The notes under the pieces are model-generated. The model searched no databases, was not told where the DNA came from, and was given only the letters and a program-made list of their open reading frames with translations. From Aplectana chamaeleonis (Eukaryota > Nematoda > Chromadorea > Rhabditida > Cosmocercidae), in NCBI GenBank assembly GCA_029168955.1, contig JAPDOI010000363.1, positions 124,001 through 188,000 on the forward strand: a stretch of 64,000 nucleotides of DNA. The letters are read 5' to 3'. Both the position numbers and the translations under genes were made by a program. This document shows positions 54,513-64,000 of this stretch, piece by piece. The first letter of the stretch is position 1, and the number at the start of each line of letters is the position of its first letter.

Positions 54513-56230
54513 CACTGAAATCACTCAAGGCCTTCTACAAAAGAAGTTATGGCTCGCTGAAAACGCCTATATTTCAAAGACACGAAATTCGTGGACCAGT
54601 CTTCTCAGGCCTCTATTTTTCTTCATTCGCAGTCGTTTTGAGCGGACCAGAATGAGGAGAAAGACCGGCAAGGGAATGAAAATCGAAAACGCGGTTGAAG
54701 TTCATCCACCCACGTAGCTGCTATCGAGTTCGAAAATCAGGAAAAGGTGTGTGGCCCGTGATGAAAACTTAGGGGTCGAGCCCTTAATGATCGCTCATCT
54801 CTCGCTGACAGGCAATCTTCAGAAAAAAAACTGAGAGTAGACCTCAGCCCTTGTTCATCGCCATGAACAATCCCCGAGGCAAAATGAGGCAATCTTTTCG
54901 ATCTTTGAAAAACTCAGTCTCGATGATCACGGTACGTATACCGTGGTATCCCACTGCTCTTACGGGAAAAAAATTTGATCACCGGAGTCAGAAAGGTGTT
55001 TCACAAGCTTCAAGAGCAGGTTACGGCCATTTCTGCTCAGACCCCCCCTCCAGGATCGAAATTTTGGCGTTTTTCTCGAACCCTTCAGAAGCCTTAATAG
55101 GTCAAACTTTTAGCGATTTTCTTAGACCAGTTCCCAAAACGTTATTTGGTCTAATTTTTTTGTGTTGTAAAAATTTTGTTCAACTTTAGAAAAACCTCAA
55201 CATAGATATTGTCCTTTACGATTATTTCGTTACTACAAGATTTCATGTAAATTGGACGGTATTATCGAATTCTTCGCGAAAAAAAAGATTGCTAACAGTG
55301 TATACCCCCATTAAAAATGGCTCACTTGGTCTCCCGGCGGAGCTCGGACCCCACCTCACACCCTTCGCAGCTCAGGCCCCCGCGGGGTGGATATCCACAC
55401 CCCGCACCATCATACCCTGTTCACGAATCCAAAATCGATATAGCTGGTGTACTCTCTCGCTGTTGCGGGATGTCCAGTCAGCATGGATCGTACTGATACT
55501 TTGCGTTCCTAACTGCACGCTGGCGCAAACTCGGCGCAACAGGAGCAAACTATTTCGCCCCTGTAAGTAAATGAAGAGCTTACCCAAACTTATTCAACAT
55601 CGTATAAAATCAGGAAAAAACGTGAAACTTGACCTAAAAATAGGAATACAGAGAACGAGAGCTCTATACCCGAATACTTCAACAAAAAAATCAGAGCAAT
55701 CGACATAAAAAAGTACAAAGAAAATGAAAAACGCTAAAAAAAATTTTATATTATACAAAAAAAACTCACACAACAATATCCCATATATTGGTGGCCAGCA
55801 TGAACCCCAACAAAAACACCAAACATTTAGCCATACTCTTCAAAGAGAAGACACGCAAAATGAAGTCTACAATCCTCCCATCCAGAGGATAACCTGAAAA
55901 AAAAATCATATAAAAAATTCACACAGTTAAAAATCTTGGGAACTTTTAAACAACCCAAGCGCTACAATTTGTCTTCAATAAGGCAGCCTACAAAAATACA
56001 ACTGAGGGCAAAAAGCTTCCCCCGAACGGTTTGTGTTTGCCGAAGCAGATAATGAAAGCCCACGTTTCGCTGACGTGTACCAGCGGAATTCTCCCTGTCC
56101 GGCACGTGAACAGTGCAAAATCACAGAAAAGTAACCCTTCGGAGTTAAATTCAATGCAATTAGTCTGAAGACATGTTCAAAATTGACGGGCAAAGTGTGG
56201 ATCTATGCGAAAGTTGCCAAATACTCTAGT
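54513..56230. other. No gene recognised
   Basis: A partial hairpin repeat (GCATGGATCGTACTGATACTTTGCGTTCC, GCTGGCGCAAACTCGGCGCA) lies at 55480-55550. The rest is AT-rich with no supported exon. Confidence 0.4.
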
Positions 56231-56941
56231 TTAACTTAAATTTTCGGTGGAAAAATAGATTAATACCCGAAAAATCACCAAAACTTTCCACAAAAAAACG
56301 AGTGTTTAATTTCCTGACTAAGGCTTACCTTACATTTCCGGTGAGCTTTTATAAACCATGAGTTGATAGTTGTAGGTATGGAACACAACATTGATAGTCC
56401 ATTTTTCAAATCCGTTAAATGCCTCAGGGATTTACAGATTTCCAAAAGTGGGCATTTCCACAGCTTTGTCAAGAGAAAAAGGGGCATACGAATGACAAAT
56501 TTTAGGGCGTTCGGAAAAAAATTGTCTCGGAATGAGCCTAAAACTTGTTATCAGAGGCTGTTCTCAATGCTGATTATGAATCCGAGGCCCATCTGTTAAT
56601 TTGAAAAATTACGTCTGATTTGGTCCAAAGCTTCAAAATGGGGGAAATTTTGCTGGCCAAATGCTACTTTTAACATTTTCGAGAACGCTACGATCAAATC
56701 GACTCAGAACTAGCACATAATCGGGCTGCCTAGCACGAATCTGCAACCCGTTTATCGACTTTCGATAAATTACGGTAGGTTACGGTGGGTATACGGTAGC
56801 TCCACCAAAGTCTCAGATTTGACCCAAAATTTCTCAGTACGTGTTATTTGGGACGCTAAACACGAATTCGCGGTCCATTTTACAATTTCCAAAGTTTTAA
56901 GGTATTCTTCCTCTTCTTTGCAGCCACTGAGAGGGGTTTCG

Positions 56942-57900
56942 TCACAAGTTGAGGAACTGAGCGACCAGCGCTGGATTCTTCCACAAGCCTATTGTACTGA
57001 GCGTTGTTGGTTTCTTCGGACAATCAAATAGGTGTTTAGTGTTGTGGCCTTGGTTTCCACAGTCCGGGCACACGTCAGGCTGGATATTGTCGATCCTGTG
57101 CAGGTAGGACATAAACAATGGAGAATGTCCGCAGCGTAACGAAGCAAGGATACACCTGGCGCGCCTACCGAGCTCGGACTCGTTATCACATACCCTAGGC
57201 GGCACGTCACCGAGAATAGAGTTGACAACCGCTTTGGCAAGATGATCCTTGACGAACTGGGTGTGCTCCGCGCGCGTAAGACAAAGCCGTTCTTGGTTTG
57301 AGTCGGTCCATCTCTGTACATTCACTTTGTTCGGAGCATCAGCAAACGGCACTCTGATCGATCTCTCTCTTAAGGGATTTGATAGTCTTCTCGACGGATG
57401 ATTAGGCTGCTCAAGGACATTAATGAACATCTGCTGAGCCTGGAGCTGGCAATGCTCTTTCAGTGGCAAGATGCGGGCCTTGGCATGAAGGTGCTTCTTG
57501 CACATCCGGTGGCGATTCGAAGTGCAGCATTCTGAACTCGCTGCATCCTAGTCCAGGAACTGTCCGACACGATGTGCTGCCAGACAGGTGCAGCATACTC
57601 CAATGCAGGCTGCAGAATGGCTCGATATGTCGTCAAGATGGTCTCTCTGCTGCAGCCCCAGAACGTTCCTCCTAAAGCTCTCAGAACGTCGAGCTTCGCC
57701 TTGACGACTGTTTGCTTCTGTTCGGCATTTTTGTGAAACTTCAGCGTAGGTCCTAAACGAGGCCCAGCAGTTTGGGAAATTTCGCTGTACGCAAGAGGTC
57801 ACCATCCCACCTGACAACAGGTTGGGCGCTGTGTTCCTTTGGGTCAGATGTGAAAACCGAAACAGAAGATTTTGCCGCGGAAACTGTGAGCATCATACTA
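56942..57900 (-). pseudogene. Second LINE reverse-transcriptase remnant
   Basis: The same family as 40371-42863. Its C-terminal frame (187 codons, 56942-57505) has HCQLQAQQMFI, VQRWTDSNQERL, ELGRRARCILASLRCGHSPLFMS and a CPDCGNQGHNTKHLFDC zinc motif. Upstream, in other frames, is LEYAAPVWQHIVSD-like sequence to about 57800. It is 5'-truncated at the Harbinger-like MITE boundary region near 57944 and frameshifted, hence dead. Confidence 0.7.
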
Positions 57901-57944
57901 TCGAGAAAGATTTGAAGGTGAGTAACGCCAGTTAAAAGGCATTA

Positions 57945-58402
57945 GGCCCCCGTAAGACTTCGTCGAAAAACCTGCTGAGTCCGAATGAGTCCGGGGTGGA
58001 AAAACCTGCTGAGTCCGGTTGCCCCCAGCGCCAACCACCTCTGCGAAACATGCAATCGATAGTCAGCGGCAGCAGTACATGGGGCAGAGCGCAGGACGAC
58101 GAGAGTCGAGATGCGGCGGGACTCGGCAGGTCGCAGTCGGCCGAAAAAAATGCACCCAAATCACGTAAGAAACACCTATATCGACCGGATGGGGTGAGGA
58201 TGATTTCGGTGGGACTCATTCGGTGCATTGGCCCCGCCCTTGTACGCATGAGAACCATCAGTATCGACCGGGTGGGATTGAGGTGGGCATCAGACGGTCG
58301 TAGTCGGACTCAGTGGGTTGATTTTTTTGCACCCATTTCCCACGAATTCGGTGCGTATCGACCGGGTGGGACTCAGTAGATCCACCGACTATGACGGGGG
58401 CC
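57945..58402. mobile_element. Harbinger-like MITE, TTA target
   Basis: The ends GGCCCCCGTAAGAC and ATGACGGGGGCC lie between TTA trinucleotides (57942-57944 and 58403-58405). The body shares CGACCGGGTGGGACTCAGTAGATCCACCGACTATGAC with the copies at 24085-24436 and 32474-32917, in reverse. Confidence 0.8.
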
Positions 58403-59640
58403 TTATGCCTACCGTATCCTACAGAAAACCTGAGTCTGGCGAGGAACAAACCCCAGATTCGGGTTCAGCGCCTTAAATAACCCCCAGTTGAAAGTTTTGA
58501 GCCGAATCCAATTTTTTTTTTCCTGAACACCACAAGAATTCCCTGATGGGTAGGTCCCCTTACTTTTTGTGAAGCAAAGCAAATGGCATTTTTCGAAATC
58601 TCCGAGCCGTTTAGCATATTTCAAGCCCGGGTCATTTGTGTACTGTCACAGACCTAAAACAATGGCAAGCACAGACCTAAGACAATGGCAACATGGTTTT
58701 CCAAATCGCCACTGGAACAGTAGAGCAGTTCCTTCTAAGGCCCACGAATTTCTCTTCAAGATATCCTAAGACCCCCAAATCAAATAAGCCTACCCTGGGT
58801 CGAGCAAGATGTCTTGTCGGACCCAGGTGAAGCTACGACACCCAACATCGCTGAGCAAAAAAAGGAAGAAATATGAAAAAACCTCTGGAAATTTTCATTT
58901 TTATCCCACATTTTTAATTATCCCTCCCAAAAATTTCATTCTTAATAGGGACTACTTTACCCACCCCGCAGCGATTTGAAAAACCATGTTGCCGTTGCTG
59001 TAGGTCTGTGACAGTACATAAATGACCCATGCTTCAAAATTCCTAAATAATTGCGACGATTCCAAAAAATTGGTAATTTCATTGCTTCATCAGGTGCTTT
59101 GCTTCATTGCTTTTGCTTTCACTTTCCGGGTGTTCTGAAAAAAATTCGGATTCGGCTCAAAACTCCCAACTGGAGGTTATTCAGGGCGCTGAACCCAAAT
59201 CTGGGGTCTATTTTTCGCCGGACTTAGGGTTACCGTAGGTCACCGTTGACATAATGACTTTCAACTTGCTTTTATTACCTTAAAATTTCGGAATAAAAAC
59301 ATGGGCATCAAACCCGAGTTCAGCGTCCCAAATAACACCCACAGCCAAATTTTGAGTCAGATTTGAGACTTCGACTAACCTTCCGTATACCCATCATTAC
59401 ATATCGCAGTCCAGGAAAAACCGATAAGTCGATCAAGGTTTACGTTAAGCAGACTGAATAACCACTATGTATAAGTTTTAAGGTTATTTAATCGCATGGC
59501 CCCCATTTTGAAGCTTCGGACCACATCAGACGGATCTACAAAAATCAAAACAGGGTTTTACAAGAGCCCTCCGGAAATGTAAGGCAAGACCTAGCTGAGT
59601 TAAAATTCTCAAAACCCCAACCACCACCCGTTGTCGCGCG

Positions 59641-60418
59641 ACACAGCCTCACTGGACTCTGAGCCTACCTCGGACATTCAAAAACCATACCTGATCTCTG
59701 GCACTCCGCAAAATACGGACAGCACACTTCTTCGTGTATGGACGAACTCTCTTCAGTATCATTCGCTTCCTTCCCAGAGATTGACACAAATGCGTCAAGA
59801 ACGCCTTCTTCCACTGATTCAGCGGCCAAATTTTCGGCAAACTCCTCTAGCAACTGGTATTGAACTGGAACAGGTAGAAAAATCGGTTCAAATAGGTTGT
59901 CAAGCACCCATTTGCCTCTTCAAAGTCCGTTTGACCGAAAGAATGAAACAATAATAACTGACCAGTAGTTGACGTGTAGCTCGAAACCTCACTCATTGCC
60001 ACGAGTCATTTCTCAGTGAGCCTCAATAACGGCCAGAGAATTGTAGATGGATAGAATTCTTTTATGAAACCACAAGGAATGATGGAATCAAGCTCGAGCT
60101 TCCTGAAAACTGATAGTACAATCTCGTCTACAGCCTATACCCCAGGAAGGGAGAAGCCCGAGTAGAGCTATGCGAATAAGTGTCAATAGCGTCCATGGGT
60201 CGGTTGTGTAGCATGGTGCAGAATTGTTCGTCGGTTCGGTGTGCTTTCCCGTAGTCTGTGTCTCCGTGAGTCTGCCCCTGCGGCGCACAACCTGCGCCTC
60301 CTTCTAGTTGATGTCTTCGAGAAAAGCACAGAACTGAGGAATGATTCTGCATCGGCTAAATTTGAAAATGATTCAACCACCAGACAGGCTCACGATCGGG
60401 GTCCGAGTTGGCCATACT
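59641..60418. other. No gene recognised
   Basis: Overlapping open frames at 59631-59954 (+), 59649-59907 (-) and 60088-60380 (-) have no family similarity that I know and no paired splice sites. Confidence 0.4.
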
Positions 60419-61327
60419 AACAAGGGAAGTATACAAAGCGTAGATCGTATCGAGTTCTATTGTCAGTATCTCTAGAGCATCTTTAATAAAACTTTGCAAT
60501 ACCCCGCCCCACGCAGCTGGTTCCAAAAAGTTATAAGCGTTTTCGAAGTTTCGCGAAAAGATAATGGTACCCATCAAAATTTTTTGTGGTGTTTCAAAAA
60601 AAAATTCAGATTTTGCTCAAAACTCATATGTAAGGGTAACCTTAGGTGCTGAAAACTAATCTGAAGTCCGCTTGTCAAAAGTGAGAGGTTTACGGCAGGT
60701 TACGGTAGGTGCGATGCCATTTAGAGGGCGAAACCTACCTTAATAGTTCGGAAATCGGCAAATGGACATCGAATTCGTATTCATCACCCCGAATAACCAC
60801 AGCATAAAAACATTGAGTCAAATAGTGACGTTTTGCCTTCAAAATTTTTCCCGCTGAATGCTTTGAGCGAATTAGCCTAAAACTTCAGAAAATTAAAAAA
60901 ATAAGCCACAGATTCGTGGTAAGTGCCCCAAAAAATCCCCTTAGAAGATCTAATCTGGAACATTTTCCTGCACGCTTTCAGAACCCCTAATTGATATAAG
61001 TAACCGTTCAACCGAAGACCGTAAAAGTTCAAAACGCTATCAGTCTGCACAAAGTTCGGAAAATGTGCTTTCACCAGAACTTGGCTCAGAGTGGTTCTTT
61101 TGGGCGCTGAACATGATAATGAGGTCCGTTTCCGAATTTTCGAAAATTTACTGTGCGTTTTGTAGAGCACAAAAAGCACGAAAAACGACCGTTTTGAGCT
61201 TATAACTTCTCGGAACCAGCGGCTCGGGACGGGTTACTGACCAGTTTTACTATAGATGCCCGAGATATATTAGCAATACAATTTGTTTCCGCTGATCCGA
61301 CCAACGCTTTGAATACTTCCCTCGTAA
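60419..61327. mobile_element. Long-TIR element, same family as 48386-49451
   Basis: The left end ACAAGGGAAGTATACAAAGCG pairs with the right end CGCTTTGAATACTTCCCTCGT. The right 450 bp is colinear with 48990-49451 (CGCTATCAGTCTGCACAAA, GGGCGCTGAACA, CAGTTTTACTATAGATGCCC). Confidence 0.7.
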
Positions 61328-62200
61328 GCTTACAGTCGACAACAAAGCGGTTGGATGACGTCATGTCCAGCGCAGCTCCAGCAGCACCAACCCGTACTAT
61401 CGCCCAAATGCGATAATGGAAAGCGACACGCGTGCTTTCCAATTCGACCACGATACGCTTTCAATTCAACTACAAAGCCATTTAGACAACAACTGGGCAA
61501 CGATACTCATTTGCCGCGGCAATCGCACAACTAATCGCGCGCTTATCGGTCGACAACACGAACCCTCCATTTCAAAGCAGCACTTGATGTCTTCCTTCGC
61601 GCTTGTGGGGAGGGAGAGGAGAGGCAGCAAGAGAAACAGTGTACGAGAGCCTACGCACGCGATGCATCCCAGTGAATTTCGCTCCAAAATAGCATATGGG
61701 GCGCTTTATTCAAAAAAAGCGCAGTTACAGGCCATAAAACGGCGAAATTCACATGGTTCCTACGCATGCTGATGCGGAGCGGAGGTTAGAGACAGTTAGA
61801 GAGCGGAGGGCAGACGAAGGCTGAGACATGGCGCGCGCCACTCGCGCCTCGAATGATGAGAATTACGACGTTTTATAGAGGGTAGCATTCTGACGATCAC
61901 CAGGAGGGTGACTTCGAGTCACTCTCTGGGCGATTTTAGCTCCGTGAAAGGCCTCAATTATGGTCAACAACGTCGAAATATTGCTCACTTCGGCGAGATT
62001 TGCCTTCTCGCTGCGGACCTTGGCATGGGCCATATTCTATGGCTCCCATAGCCCCGACCGCCCCTATGAGATGAGCGCTCCGGCACAATAGGAGCACGTA
62101 CTGCTGCGATGCCGATGGTGGTGGTGCGGCAGAAGTTTTGTTCATTAGCTGCACAAGCTTCTGTTACAGGACGACAATGGGGGTTCAGCAACAAAATTTT
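61328..62200. repeat. Two copies of the GA/CT-rich dispersed repeat
   Basis: 61563-61700 and 61720-61870 both carry the order seen reversed at 44150-44320: CGAAATTCAC-TGGTTCC, then GGTTAGAGACAG-TAGAGAGCGGAGG. No exon is seen. Confidence 0.5.
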
Positions 62201-62218
62201 TGCCTATTCGCAGAAAAT

Positions 62219-62765
62219 GTGTCAGGGTCTCTCTACACACGGAGGGAGGAGCACGGACGAGATTTATTGCTGACGCGACGCGCGCGGCGGAAATTCTTTC
62301 CCCATAGCTAGAGCGCGTCTGCCAAAGATGTTTTTTTTTTCATGACATTTCATGTTTTTATTGATTCTCATATGACTTTTTCTATATGTTCACCGATTGT
62401 TCCTCTCATTATCCTATTCTGCACACTCACTTCAATGAATTTTGTTTGTTCTCAAGCCGTTGAAAGTGCAAAACATATTAAGTTATATCGAGCATCATTT
62501 TAGATGCAGTGATGGGATCGCTGCCGCCGAAAAGCAGTACAACTTATTGAAATGAGTGCGCAGTATAAAATAATGAGAAGAACAAGCAGTGAAAATGAAG
62601 AAAAAGTCATGTGAGAATCAATCAAAAAATGAAATGTCATGAAAACTCGCTAGCCTTCGGCAAACGCGCTCTAGTGATGAGGATAGAACTTCCGCCGCGC
62701 GCGTCGCGTCAGCAATAAATCTCGTCCGTGCTCCTCCCTCCGCGTGTAGAGAGACCCTGACCGCA
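62219..62765. mobile_element. Foldback element with about 160-bp inverted arms
   Basis: GTCAGGGTCTCTCTACAC at the left is matched inverted by GTGTAGAGAGACCCTGAC at the right. The arms continue through CTCGTCCGTGCTCC-type, GCGTCGCGTC and CATGACATTTCATTTTTT segments. The unique middle is about 62400-62595. No transposase. Confidence 0.8.
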
Positions 62766-64000
62766 GAAAATTGTGGTGCGCGCGAAGCGCGCACCAGATT
62801 TGGTTTTGAATGGGCCACGCGCGCAACCCCTTTTTCGAAATCTCAGTTCAGAGTGAACGCAGAAATTAGGGCTAAGTTGCATTGAAAAGAGCGTAAAAAG
62901 TTGGGTATACACCCCAAAAATGGTTTGGAACGGCTCACTGGTTCTCGAGAAAAAATTGAAAACCCGCTCGTTTTTGTTGTTAATCTCCTTTTGGTGTTTT
63001 GTGGGAAGGGGGGGGCACTATGGAGCGATGGACTTGGCCACGCCCATTTTATTGTGCCGCACTAAATTTGAGCACCTACCCGGGGTTTTCCTCCCCTGCC
63101 AAAATCAGGAGAGTCATTGCGGCACGGAAAATTGGGCGTGGCCAAATGCGAAACAACAGTGGCCCTCCCGTTCCCACATAGCACCCTCCTTTTTTCAGAC
63201 GGTGTTCACGATCTTGCGGGTACATTTAAAATTGAGCTAGGAAGCTCATTTTTGGACTGAAGACTGGAAATGGGTGCAGGTCGCTCCTATTCCATTTTGA
63301 ACTTGATACCTTAACTTTGAAGGGTAACTCAAAACCGTGGGTTTACATACTAAATTAGCCATGGAGCACGAAAACTGCTTGGACATGATACGGCTGTGGA
63401 GACCAAGACGTGGGGTGGATCTGCAGCCAGCTAACACAGGAAGACGGAGGTAAGTACGGAACTTGTCAGAATTCGTACTCGTGACACGAAATCGATCGAT
63501 AATCAATATTATCGATTTTCGAGCTTTTTGCACAAAATGCGGCGTGGAGTGGTGATTGCTGATGGGATTGGTTTTCTTTGTTGGGAAATTTCGCTCATCA
63601 GTCATTCTCGATAAATAACAATCAATAATATTGATTTTTTTTCGCCTGTTACTGTTATGTTAATGATTTTTGATTGTTGATGGCTTTAAGTCACTTGTTC
63701 GGGATATTCTTCTCATCATGCAAGATCAAATATTAATTATCAATAATATCGAGTTATCACATGTTGCTCGAAATGCAGCAATGAGTGGTATTTTTTATGG
63801 TTTTGGGTCATAAGTTACAAAAATTGTACTCATAAGACAATATCGTTTGTCAGATGTTTCATCATTGCAAGATGGAAATCGTGGAGCGAAATTGGAGTCA
63901 GAAAGGGAACCTTCGGGAAAAATATGTGAAATTTCTGAAAATTTAGCTTCCTGGCAGAAGTAACGATTTGTTAATGATAAAAAAAGTTTTAAAATGTCTT
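62766..64000. other. AT-rich right edge, no gene recognised
   Basis: The 119-codon frame at 63246-63605 (-) has no recognisable domain. Short palindromic AT words (GATAATCAATATTATCGAT and similar) recur at about 63497, 63621 and 63733. Confidence 0.4.

Larger units (their letters stand above)
56231..59640. repeat. Block of GGTAGGTTACGG-type repeats, invaded by a LINE and a Harbinger-like MITE
   Basis: TTACGGTAGGTTACGG-like words recur. 56322-56345 (CTTACCTTACATTTCCGG) is inverted at 59572-59590 (CCGGAAATGTAAGGCAAG), which suggests the two ends of one invaded element. 58628-58704 and 58970-59030 form an inner inverted repeat (GTACTGTCACAGACCTA against TAGGTCTGTGACAGTAC). Confidence 0.45.

Overview
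The window looks like nuclear DNA of a strongylid (hookworm-type) nematode. The evidence is short GT-AG introns with TTTCAG-like acceptors, an ATG three bases after a trans-splice-like acceptor, astacin-EGF-CUB metalloproteases of nematode type, and very dense small DNA transposons. I place the organism from gene and repeat style only, so the genus is not proven.

Only a few host genes are present, stretched out by transposons. (1) At 3762-9333 (+) is the 3' part of an astacin-EGF-CUB metalloprotease gene. It starts with the zinc-site exon, and I find no upstream exons. (2) At 14308-25617 (+) is a second astacin-EGF-CUB gene that can be followed from signal peptide to stop codon through 13 exons in phase (about 494 residues). 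A 6.7-kb intron of transposon-derived DNA separates its catalytic exons from its EGF-CUB exons. (3) At 31838-33489 (+) is a duplicate of only the last four exons of gene 2, part of a segmental duplication (about 23.3-27.96 kb copied at 31.68-35.87 kb). (4) At 50067-37508 (-) is a long gene whose exons match, in order, TXNDC11, a multi-thioredoxin-domain ER protein. Its introns hold a mariner nested in a LINE and several terminal-inverted-repeat elements.

Mobile DNA fills most of the rest. TTAA-targeting elements with ends such as AGGCAGTGTTCACGAT or AGGCAGCAGACACGCTC are often butt-joined with only 4-bp spacers (10.3-12.96 kb, 16.8-18.3 kb) or nested (5.0-6.2 kb). There are also TAA-targeting Harbinger-like elements, a hAT-type MITE with a perfect 8-bp target duplication, an intact-ORF mariner, LINE remnants, and a pol-less LTR retrotransposon with 935-941-bp LTRs and a gag-like triple zinc-knuckle ORF. 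A diverged solo LTR of the same family lies at 7963-8979. Long foldback elements, hairpins and tetranucleotide arrays make up much of the remainder.

The astacin genes would act as secreted zinc proteases with EGF and CUB substrate-binding modules. The TXNDC11-like gene is an unrelated housekeeping-type secretory-pathway gene. The window's main biological interest is how transposons, a segmental duplication and exon-module copying have reshaped an astacin cluster.
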